Shown here one piece after another: positions 1 through 6,705 of a stretch of DNA of 34,731 bases (position 1 is the first letter of the stretch; each line of letters begins with the position of its first letter). The notes beneath the pieces are model-generated. The model was not told the DNA's origin and made no database searches. It saw only the letters and a list, made by a program, of their open reading frames with translations. Origin of the DNA: an uncultured Oscillospiraceae bacterium (GTDB taxonomy: Bacteria; Bacillota; Clostridia; Oscillospirales; Oscillospiraceae); assembly GCA_944386855.1 (NCBI GenBank), contig CALXCR010000027.1, positions 1 to 34,731 of the forward strand, in the 5' to 3' direction. The translations under genes and the position numbers were made by a program.

Positions 1-206
1 GTCAACACTTTTTTCCGCGCATTTGCGTATATTTTGCATGTTTCCGGCGCTTTGCGCGGCATTTTTTGGACGTTCCGGCGCAGATCTTTATTTTTTTAGA
101 AAAAGCGGAGACAATATTTTAAACAGGCTCGCTTTTGCGTATAATTTTCCTTTTTCTGAGTAAAATATACTCGGTTCAAACCTCCCTCGCATCAATATTT
201 TGGCAG
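1..206. other. Non-coding stretch at window edge
   Basis: No convincing reading frame is seen here. The stretch is AT-rich with several T runs. A TATAAT-like hexamer lies near 140-145, but the upstream hexamer is poor, so I do not call a promoter. It probably holds the 3' flank of a gene lying before the window, whose terminator is at 207-242. Confidence 0.4.
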
Positions 207-242
207 CCGCCGGCATGAGCTCATCAGCCGGCGGATTTTTTT
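207..242 (+). terminator. Intrinsic terminator ahead of blaI-like operon
   Basis: CCGCCGGC (207-214) pairs with GCCGGCGG (227-234) around a 12-nt loop and is followed by ATTTTTTT. It is oriented on the plus strand and insulates the blaI-like promoter, which begins two bases later, from upstream transcription. Confidence 0.85.
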
Positions 243-243
243 G

Positions 244-297
244 TTGACAATCTCACTCTATCATGATAGACTAAAATCAGTCTATCGCAATAGACTG
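244..297 (+). promoter_or_regulatory. blaI-like promoter with two palindromic operators
   Basis: TTGACA (244-249) lies 17 nt from TAGACT (267-272), a good sigma-A type promoter. Two related dyads overlap it. The first is centred on 258-269 (CTATCATGATAG) and covers the spacer and -10. The second, at 278-297, has perfect 8-bp arms CAGTCTAT and ATAGACTG around 4 nt, near or just past the start of transcription. BlaI/MecI repressors bind dyads placed like this and repress their own operon, so autorepression is the likely control. The half-site differs from the TACA/TGTA core of staphylococcal BlaI boxes. Confidence 0.75.
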
Positions 298-315
298 CAT
301 TCGGGAGGTGTTCTT

Positions 316-696
316 ATGCAGGTCGATATAAGCGATTTCAAGCTTTTTGATGCCGAGATGAAATTCATGGATATTGTCTGGGAAAACGAGCCGCTCCGCT
401 CACGCGAGCTTGTGAAGCTGTGCGCCGAAAGGCTCGGCTGGAAGCAGAGCACGACGTTTACCGTACTTAAAAAGCTTTCAAACCGCGGCATCGTCAAAAA
501 CGAGGCGACTGTCGTCACCTCGCTCGTTGGGCGCGATCAGGTGCAGCGATATGAGAGTGAGGCAATTGTTAAAAAGAGCTTTGGCGGGTCACTGCCGTCG
601 TTTATCGCCGCTTTTATGAGCGGGAAACGCCTGTCGGACGAGGAGGCGGATGAGCTCAAAAAGCTCATCGACTCATACAGGGAGGGCGGGAAATGA
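316..696 (+). CDS. BlaI/MecI-family transcriptional repressor
   Basis: A 126-residue protein of the size and layout of BlaI/MecI (penicillinase repressor family): an N-terminal winged helix (about residues 8-75, with the recognition part around WKQSTTFTVLKKL) and a C-terminal helical dimerisation tail. In the family, dimers bind operator dyads until the partner BlaR1 peptidase triggers cleavage near residue 100. I place the start at ATG 316 because GGGAGGTG stands at 303-310; upstream codons in this frame run through the promoter and operators. The stop overlaps the next start (ATGA), so it is translationally coupled to the BlaR1-like gene. Identification of the family is firm, but the target genes beyond this operon are unknown. 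Confidence 0.92.
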   Translation: MQVDISDFKLFDAEMKFMDIVWENEPLRSRELVKLCAERLGWKQSTTFTVLKKLSNRGIVKNEATVVTSLVGRDQVQRYESEAIVKKSFGGSLPSFIAAFMSGKRLSDEEADELKKLIDSYREGGK

Positions 697-3317
697 CGCT
701 TTTTGACATTTTTGCCGTCGTTGTCGATATGTCGATGAAGGCTCTCATTACGGCAATAGCCGCCCTGACCTGTATTTTGCCGCTGTCGTTTATACGCCGC
801 GTTCCGAAACGCGTCAGCCTGTTTGTGATGCTCATCGTCGTTTTTCGTATGATATGCCCTGTCTCGTTTTCTGCGCCGTTTTCCGTTTTGAATCTCGACT
901 TTTTAACGGTATACGGCTCGCACATAACGCCGGCGGCGCTTTTAGAGAGCGATCCGCCTGTCAGAGAATATGAGGTCGCAGTTTCCGGCAGCGCCGAATT
1001 TGAGGAAGCGCTCGACGCGGGCCTTGTCCCGCCTGTTGACCGCAATCTTGGATTTGACTACATCGAATATGTGCGCGATGATAACGGAAGCATCGCGCCC
1101 GTACAAACCTTTACGGATGTTTACGGCGAGCTCGCGGCGCGGATATGGCTCGGCGGTGTGATCGTATTCTGGGGGTACGGCGCTGTCACTTATTTCCTGT
1201 TAAAGCGCAGGGTCGGCACGGCGACGATAATCGAGGACAATATTTTTGAGACGGACCGCATTACCGTTCCGTTTATAATGGGTTTTCTGCGGCCGCGGAT
1301 ATATCTGCCGCTCGGTCTTTCAGGCGAAGAGCGGAAGTATGTCGTATGCCATGAGAAAATGCATATACGCTGGGGCGACAACGTGATAAAGCTTATCGTA
1401 TACGCCGCCATGAGCGTGCACTGGTTCAATCTCCTGCTGTGGCTGTGGTTTTACCGCGTGTTCATGATGCTGATGGAGCAGGCATGCGACGAGAGCGTGC
1501 TCCGCGCGCTCGGCGAGGACGCCCGTGCCGATTACAGCGGCACGCTGCTGTCACTGTCGTCGGGCAGGCATTTTATTGGCGCAATACCCGTGGCGTTCGG
1601 CGAGGGCTTTATAAAGGATCGCATACACGACATATTAAAGTACAAAAAGCCCGCCGTATTTCTCACCGCGGTGGCGATTGTCTTCTCCGCCGGCGTTATA
1701 GCCGTATGCGGTACGAACGGCATCGTTTATGACAGATCGGTCATTTCATACGAGGGCGACGGCCGCGCGTCCGGCAGCAAGGTGTTCGGCTTTATCCCCG
1801 GCGAAGACGTGCGCAGCGCCGCGTTCACGTTTGAGGTGTGGACGGAGGACGGGCTTTATTTTTCGCAGCGGCTCGCCTCGGGCTCTTTAAATGCGCTCGA
1901 CATTGAGGAGGAAAACACGATAACCGTATCGTACGTTTCGAATGATTGGGACTCGATAACGATGACGTTTGCCTTAAACGACTCGATATATCTGAACACC
2001 GATACGGTGGAGCTTCCGGCGGGTGAATATACGGGGCTCGGCACGTCGCATATCGCGGACGCGGACGGCGGCGCATACGAGGCCGAAACGGACAGCGTCA
2101 CGGCGCTCTGCTCCGTCATATTCACGCCCGGGCGGTTGAACGCGAGTGTCGGGAACTGCGGAGTCATAAGCGCCGCCGGAGGCGCCGTTGAGGTCGAGGA
2201 CGGGTGCGCCGTTGCGCTTATAAAGATGGAGACCTCGTCTGAATACAGGACAGCAAATCTTTATCACATATCTTCCGTTGTCCCGTGGCTCGACAACGCG
2301 GAACGCTGCGACGTACGATCAGGAGCTCATGCAGGCGAGGCTGACCCCGCCGATATCGTCCCGCATATCCGCGCGCTATCCTCGTCTCGCTTTTTTGACC
2401 TTGGGAGTGCCGCTATCGACATCGATTTTGAAGCTGCAATCACGCTGTATCACGGTAACGCGAGAGCTGAGCTATATCTCGACGAATATGGGTATATCTA
2501 CCTATCCGTGACGGACGGAGCGGAAGATCAGAATCTCTACAAAATTCTGCCGGATCAGCAGAGCTTTGGCAGGCTTCTTGCCGAAATTTACGACACACTA
2601 GGCATCGAATACTCCGCCGCCGGTGTATACGGGCTTCCGCAGGATATCGGCGACGTGTCGCTGTTCAACGGATATGAAGCGACTCTGCTCGCCGGTTTTC
2701 CGCAAGCGGATGTAGCGGTCTACGCGCTTTCCGGCGTCAATGAGTGGTATTTTATGATGCGGGAAGGTGTCCTGCTCTATACATGCAGTGCGGACTATCA
2801 GCCGGAGGTATACGGCGCAGTCCGCTCCGACTACGACGGCGACGGAGAATACGAAGTCGCATTTATCGGTTCCGCGCCGCCGGAGGATATAAACGACGAT
2901 TTCTTCTTCGCGCTCGATATTGACGGCGGCGAGCTTATTCTCAATGCGATGTACGATTTTCAGGCGCAGCTCGATATGCTGATAAGTGCGGGCGTTTATG
3001 CCGACTATGACAACCTCATAAGCATCGATTACAGCGGAGAAAATTTGACCGGCGGTCTCGATTATGCACCTGACAGCGTCACGGTCGACATATCAACATA
3101 TATGACCGGGTCGGGAGAGCCGTCAACCGACGAGGTTTCTGTTTACAGTCACGAAAACGTTGATTTCCGCTTTGAAGATGGCAAGATGCGGTTTTTCACC
3201 GGGATATATCTCGATTTCGACGATTCCGGCGAGCGCATTTTATGCGCCGTAATAAGCGGCGAGGTAGTTTACGACGGCGCGCTCGTTATAGGGCAGTGCC
3301 GTCTTGAAGCGGCGTGA
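693..3317 (+). CDS. BlaR1-like M56 membrane metallopeptidase with novel extracellular domain
   Basis: An 874-residue membrane sensor-peptidase. The first 335 residues hold about five membrane segments and the M56 zinc site: HEKMH (H220, E221, H224), followed by ACDES, whose Glu is the expected third ligand. In the BlaR1/MecR1 family this domain inactivates the partner repressor when the outer domain senses a signal. Here the outer part (about 340-874, some 530 residues) is much longer than the usual penicillin-binding sensor, and I see no SxxK/SxN/KTG set. It is rich in Asp, Tyr and Gly and carries a calcium-loop-like DYDGDGEYE (713-721), of the kind found in FG-GAP or dockerin-like loops. 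It overlaps blaI by 4 nt. Likely a signal-transducing peptidase for an unknown cue rather than beta-lactam. Confidence 0.88.
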   Translation: MTLFDIFAVVVDMSMKALITAIAALTCILPLSFIRRVPKRVSLFVMLIVVFRMICPVSFSAPFSVLNLDFLTVYGSHITPAALLESDPPVREYEVAVSGSAEFEEALDAGLVPPVDRNLGFDYIEYVRDDNGSIAPVQTFTDVYGELAARIWLGGVIVFWGYGAVTYFLLKRRVGTATIIEDNIFETDRITVPFIMGFLRPRIYLPLGLSGEERKYVVCHEKMHIRWGDNVIKLIVYAAMSVHWFNLLLWLWFYRVFMMLMEQACDESVLRALGEDARADYSGTLLSLSSGRHFIGAIPVAFGEGFIKDRIHDILKYKKPAVFLTAVAIVFSAGVIAVCGTNGIVYDRSVISYEGDGRASGSKVFGFIPGEDVRSAAFTFEVWTEDGLYFSQRLASGSLNALDIEEENTITVSYVSNDWDSITMTFALNDSIYLNTDTVELPAGEYTGLGTSHIADADGGAYEAETDSVTALCSVIFTPGRLNASVGNCGVISAAGGAVEVEDGCAVALIKMETSSEYRTANLYHISSVVPWLDNAERCDVRSGAHAGEADPADIVPHIRALSSSRFFDLGSAAIDIDFEAAITLYHGNARAELYLDEYGYIYLSVTDGAEDQNLYKILPDQQSFGRLLAEIYDTLGIEYSAAGVYGLPQDIGDVSLFNGYEATLLAGFPQADVAVYALSGVNEWYFMMREGVLLYTCSADYQPEVYGAVRSDYDGDGEYEVAFIGSAPPEDINDDFFFALDIDGGELILNAMYDFQAQLDMLISAGVYADYDNLISIDYSGENLTGGLDYAPDSVTVDISTYMTGSGEPSTDEVSVYSHENVDFRFEDGKMRFFTGIYLDFDDSGERILCAVISGEVVYDGALVIGQCRLEAA

Positions 3318-3399
3318 GCGTTTTTGCTCCCGCGCTATCCCACTTCCTCCCCGCGCCGGCCGAGGCTCGCTGTTTTAAATGCAAACATAACGATTATAC

Positions 3400-3450
3400 A
3401 AAAAAATGGTTCTCCGCAGCGGATTACATCCACGGAGAACCTGTTTTTTT
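3400..3450. terminator. Bidirectional terminator between convergent genes
   Basis: GGTTCTCCG (3408-3416) pairs with CGGAGAACC (3433-3441). TGTTTTTTT follows on the right and a run of six A precedes on the left, so it can serve both the blaR1-like gene (plus) and the metallo-hydrolase gene (minus). Confidence 0.85.
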
Positions 3451-3456
3451 ATTATA

Positions 3457-4374
3457 TTATTCCGCAAGTCCGGAATTGCTCAGTGCCGTCTTCATTGCGG
3501 CGTTAAACCGCTCTGAAAGCGCGGCTTTTACACCTTCAAGTCTGACCACGACGGGGTTCGGCTCGCCGTCCTTGCGCTCTTTGAGCTTTTCGTAAAGCGA
3601 TACTCGCACCGGCATACCCGGCCTTCGCGCAGGCGGCGGCGTCAGGCCGCAGAGATACGGGTGGGGATTGAGATACACGTCACACCCCTCCTCCTCGCAC
3701 CTTGTCCAGAGCTTCAAAGTCGTAGAAGCGAAAAGGACCGCGTCGTCAAACGACTGCCGCACACTGATCGTGTCAACGCCGTTTCTGTATATATACGGGC
3801 GGTTTACGCCCCAGCCGCCCATGACGGCCGCCCTGTGCTTTTCACCGTTGTCATGCACGTCAAACGTGAAGCTGAGGCATCCAGGCGTATGTCCCGGCGT
3901 GAACACGACACGGATTGCATGGTCTCCGAACGTATAGTCTTTTCCGTCCTCTAGCAGGAGGTTTACCATCGGTATCGGATAGGGCTTATAGTTATTGCCC
4001 TCGTGGTTGTCGGCGCCGTATACCATAAATGCCGAATCCTCATAGCTCATGCCGACAACGCAGTTTGTCTTCTCTTGTATGCGCTGTGCGCCAAGATAGT
4101 GGTCATGATGGGCATGGCTTATGAAAAGCGCCCGTATTTTCTCACCGGAAAGTCCCATTTTCTCCATCCCGGGTATTATGTACTCATCGTAGGCGTTTAC
4201 GTTATCGCTGGCATCGATAAGCACAAGCCCTTCGCTCGTCTTTATCGCATATGTGCCGACCGCCTTGTTGCCAAAATAGTATAGATCGTCGAATATCTTT
4301 ATCGGCTCTATCGGCTCTGCCATGACCCATTCCGGACGCGGCGGCATATACGGTTTCTTTATCGTTCCGTTCAT
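3457..4374 (-). CDS. Metallo-beta-lactamase-fold hydrolase
   Basis: A 305-residue protein of the metallo-beta-lactamase superfamily. The zinc-binding signature HAHHDH (H87, H89, D91, H92) and a further ligand motif GHTPG (H162) are intact, and a late NPHPY may supply another metal ligand. There is no signal peptide, so it is probably cytoplasmic. The family hydrolyses thioesters, lactones, phosphodiesters or beta-lactams, and the substrate cannot be told from sequence; the HAHHDH block resembles subclass B3-like and lactonase-like enzymes. ATG 4374 is chosen because GGAGG lies at 4382-4386. Its neighbour on the same strand is an alpha/beta-hydrolase-domain gene, separated by a strong terminator, so the two are probably transcribed separately although they may work on related substrates. 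Confidence 0.85.
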   Translation of the reverse strand: MNGTIKKPYMPPRPEWVMAEPIEPIKIFDDLYYFGNKAVGTYAIKTSEGLVLIDASDNVNAYDEYIIPGMEKMGLSGEKIRALFISHAHHDHYLGAQRIQEKTNCVVGMSYEDSAFMVYGADNHEGNNYKPYPIPMVNLLLEDGKDYTFGDHAIRVVFTPGHTPGCLSFTFDVHDNGEKHRAAVMGGWGVNRPYIYRNGVDTISVRQSFDDAVLFASTTLKLWTRCEEEGCDVYLNPHPYLCGLTPPPARRPGMPVRVSLYEKLKERKDGEPNPVVVRLEGVKAALSERFNAAMKTALSNSGLAE

Positions 4375-4444
4375 ATGTTATCCTCCATTTTCTGAATTTT
4401 TGTTATGGCGCATTACGTTTTTTGCACTGCGCCTATATTATTAA

Positions 4445-4477
4445 CTACAGTGTAGCCTATTTGCCGACACCTTACAA
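4445..4477 (-). promoter_or_regulatory. Candidate promoter of the metallo-hydrolase gene with palindrome over -10
   Basis: On the minus strand TTGTAA (4472-4477) is 17 nt from TACACT (4449-4454). The -10 sits inside an 11-bp dyad CTACA-C-TGTAG (4445-4455), which could be a repressor site. Both hexamers match the consensus only in part. Confidence 0.45.
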
Positions 4478-4528
4478 TCGGCTTTTGGCCATAGCGCGAT
4501 AACCAAAAAGAATATACATTTATCCGAT

Positions 4529-4570
4529 AAAAAACAAAACCCCTCCGCCGCGTGATACGCGGCGGAGGGG
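4529..4570 (-). terminator. Strong intrinsic terminator after alpha/beta hydrolase gene
   Basis: Fourteen-bp perfect stem: CCCCTCCGCCGCGT (4540-4553) and ACGCGGCGGAGGGG (4557-4570) around a 3-nt loop. Reading on the minus strand it is followed by TTTTGTTTTTT, so it ends transcription of the 6100-4661 gene before the metallo-hydrolase promoter. Confidence 0.9.
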
Positions 4571-4660
4571 TGTCACTCTTTACCGGCCGTTTGGCACGGG
4601 ATTCAGAGACGGCATCGTCCGTTTTGCGCCGTGGAGGTTTGATTTTCCCGTTTACCGTGA

Positions 4661-6100
4661 TTAAAACGGCAGTTCCGCTTCCTCGGCCTCTTTTATTACC
4701 ATCTCGGCGTGTTCCGGCAGGATATAGCGTTTTTCCAGCATTTTATTGACCGACTCGGTCACTTTTTTAACATAGTCCTCGCGGCTTGAATACAGTGAGC
4801 GTATCTCATCGTCCGTCAGTCTGCGCTCGGTTCCGCCGGCCGGCGTATAAACGTACAGCGGGCAATCGACATACGGCGAACGCAGTCCGCCCATGGCGTT
4901 TCCGAACCTGTCCTTTTTAAACCGCAGGTTCGGGTATTCGCCCTCCGTCTCTACATAATCGCAGATCTCCGGCGCTTTCCCGGTCGTCATCCACTCTATG
5001 AGGTTTTCGATCATCGCGCAGACGACATAGTGCGCCGGATATTCCGCCTGCATCTCTCCCGCTCCCGCGAGCTGTTTCGCCCCCGCTTTTTCGACGTCCT
5101 CGTTGCAGCAGGAATACGCACTCGCGTATCTGCGGCTGATCCCCGCGCCGGCTATTTCGATTATGCGCAGATATCTCCCCTCCTCGTTCGGCTGGTATCT
5201 GTGCCACAGCGTCGACCACGAGGGATGTATCGTATCTCCTAAAAGATCGCCGAGTGTGAGCAGGTGGATAAGCGGGACTTCGCATGTATACAGATCGCGC
5301 GGGTCGAGCTCGTGCAGCATGGCGCGGTAGTTGTTGAGCCCGCCGGGCGCGCCGGTCATAAACACTAAAAAACCGTCGTAGACGTGCTCCCCGCCGCCGA
5401 GCCTTACAAGCGGGTGTATCGCCGCGGCGTACGCCGACAGGTCACCGCCTGTCGTTCCCTGAAGCATTATCTTTTTAACGCCGTACCCGTCAAACGGCGA
5501 GCCGGGAAGCCCTGATTTTACAAGCGCTCCGACCTGGCTTATGTAGTCCCATTTAAGCCCGTCTTCCGTCTCCTCGTCCGGCATTCTCCCGCCGAGTCCC
5601 ATGACCGCCGGCATCCTGTCCTCGGGGCGGATCGGGTTTTTAAACGCAAGCTCCCCGTACCGCTCCGGGTCAAAGCGGCGCAGCCCTTTCATCGCTATCT
5701 CCGATATCGTCATGCTGACGCTGCCGTGTCCTCTCGACATGATATATTCATTGCTGGGCGCCCAGCCCGTATTCGACCTGTCGTATCCGCTGTTTGGATT
5801 GCACAGTTCGCAGTGTACTATGCCGCTGAACTTTGACGGGTCTTTCGGCTTCCTGACGACTATCCTGCTGCAATACGGGGCGTCGGTAAATATGACGTGG
5901 GGGTATTTTTCGTCATCCTCCCAGTCATACACGTTCGAGTACCCTTTTACTATGTACTCCTCCTCAATATACCCGTATTTTTCAAGGTCTATCGGCTTTA
6001 AAAGCCATTTTGCCCCTCCCATTATGTGCGAATTTTCGGTCTCCGGGACAAGCCTGTACTCAGGCGGACGTATAGTCCTTATAATTTTTGGTTTCTGCAT
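4661..6100 (-). CDS. Alpha/beta-hydrolase-domain protein (Abhydrolase_10-like)
   Basis: A 479-residue protein resembling the large 'alpha/beta hydrolase domain' family (Abhydrolase_10 type). Supporting features are an RPPEYRL-type start, VHCELCNPNSGYD and the central elbow GTTGGD. There is no signal peptide. The family is poorly characterised and presumed to contain esterases. At the expected nucleophile elbow (G-x-S-x-G) the sequence reads G215-T-T217-G-G219, with Thr where Ser is normal. It may therefore be a Thr-dependent or non-catalytic variant, or the true nucleophile may lie elsewhere. Starts at ATG 6100 after GGAGG. It has its own promoter and ends in a strong terminator. The family call is by memory of sequence style and is moderately sure. 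Confidence 0.7.
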   Translation of the reverse strand: MQKPKIIRTIRPPEYRLVPETENSHIMGGAKWLLKPIDLEKYGYIEEEYIVKGYSNVYDWEDDEKYPHVIFTDAPYCSRIVVRKPKDPSKFSGIVHCELCNPNSGYDRSNTGWAPSNEYIMSRGHGSVSMTISEIAMKGLRRFDPERYGELAFKNPIRPEDRMPAVMGLGGRMPDEETEDGLKWDYISQVGALVKSGLPGSPFDGYGVKKIMLQGTTGGDLSAYAAAIHPLVRLGGGEHVYDGFLVFMTGAPGGLNNYRAMLHELDPRDLYTCEVPLIHLLTLGDLLGDTIHPSWSTLWHRYQPNEEGRYLRIIEIAGAGISRRYASAYSCCNEDVEKAGAKQLAGAGEMQAEYPAHYVVCAMIENLIEWMTTGKAPEICDYVETEGEYPNLRFKKDRFGNAMGGLRSPYVDCPLYVYTPAGGTERRLTDDEIRSLYSSREDYVKKVTESVNKMLEKRYILPEHAEMVIKEAEEAELPF

Positions 6101-6191
6101 ATAAATTCCCTCCGCATATTCTGTGCGGCAGCGCCGCTTTAGATTACAATGTCATGCGCGGTCGGTTTTCGCCTGCGCCCTCTTATTAGTT

Positions 6192-6230
6192 GTATAATGC
6201 TATACTAAATGATTTTACCCTCCATGTCAA
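6192..6230 (-). promoter_or_regulatory. Promoter of the alpha/beta-hydrolase gene with palindrome over -10
   Basis: On the minus strand TTGACA (6225-6230) is 17 nt from TAGTAT (6202-6207). A 14-bp perfect dyad, GTATA-ATGC-TATAC (6192-6205), covers the -10 and is placed as a repressor operator would be. Confidence 0.65.
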
Positions 6231-6340
6231 GCGGACGGCGCGGCTCTAAGCCGAATTTTTCATAATTTTAAGTTTTGATATATACAGGATTTTACGGTGC
6301 ATGATACACGGCTCAGCTTATGTCGAACAGCATATCGCTT

Positions 6341-6369
6341 TTCACTCTTTTTTTCTCACAGCATAAAAT
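6341..6369 (+). promoter_or_regulatory. Candidate feoAB promoter
   Basis: TTCACT (6341-6346) is 17 nt from TAAAAT (6364-6369), about 95 nt before feoA. I saw no clear Fur or DtxR/IdeR-type box by eye, so iron control is not shown by the sequence. The rest of the gene-free stretch 6101-6462 holds the divergent promoter at 6192-6230 and the small leader reading frame at 6392-6448. Confidence 0.5.
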
Positions 6370-6391
6370 TATATCGGAGGGGTGAGACATT

Positions 6392-6448
6392 TTGCGGCGC
6401 TTGAACGCGACACCGCTCCCGCCCGCTCTCATTTTCAAACCACGTTAA
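6392..6448 (+). CDS. Possible 18-codon leader peptide ahead of feoA
   Basis: A TTG codon at 6392 stands 9 nt after a strong GGAGGGG (6376-6382) and opens 18 codons (MRRLNATPLPPALIFKPR) ending at TAA 6446-6448, which overlaps the feoA ribosome binding site AAAGGAG (6447-6453). This layout would couple translation of the short frame to feoA. No family is recognised, and the frame could be a chance occurrence beside a leftover ribosome site. An in-frame GTG at 6382 for a longer FeoA is the other explanation for the GGAGGGG, but its spacing is wrong. Confidence 0.3.
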   Translation: MRRLNATPLPPALIFKPR

Positions 6449-6462
6449 AGGAGCAATGCCAT

Positions 6463-6690
6463 ATGAATATATACGATCTGCCCTCGATCCCCGTCGGGCG
6501 GAGCTGTACGATAGATTACGTCGCCGATTCCGCGATGGCGGGACGGCTCTATGATCTCGGCTTTACGCCGGGAGCGTCTGTTGAGTGCCTCTTTGCAGCG
6601 CCCTCCGGCAATCCGCGGGCATATTTAATCCGCGGAACCGTTATCGCACTTCGAAACAGTGACGCCGCCGCCATAAAGGCGAGATATTGA
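6463..6690 (+). CDS. feoA: FeoA, ferrous iron transport accessory protein
   Basis: A 75-residue SH3-like FeoA domain protein with the family pattern LYDLGFTPG followed by beta strands and the ending ALRNSDAAAIKARY. FeoA is a small cytosolic partner that supports or gates the FeoB Fe(II) permease. ATG 6463 is preferred over the in-frame GTG at 6382 because AAAGGAG lies 9 nt before it and the protein then has the normal family length. The gene is followed after 15 nt by feoB in the same operon. Confidence 0.9.
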   Translation: MNIYDLPSIPVGRSCTIDYVADSAMAGRLYDLGFTPGASVECLFAAPSGNPRAYLIRGTVIALRNSDAAAIKARY

Positions 6691-6705
6691 GCGGGGCTGA
6701 GCGAT

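Noticed and set aside
118..242. Small RNA gene from a TATAAT at 140-145 to the terminator at 242
   Set aside because: The upstream hexamer is weak and the terminator is better explained by an upstream gene; there is no supporting structure.
6231..6462. Fur, DtxR or FeoA-linked iron box upstream of feoA
   Set aside because: No dyad resembling known iron boxes was found by eye.
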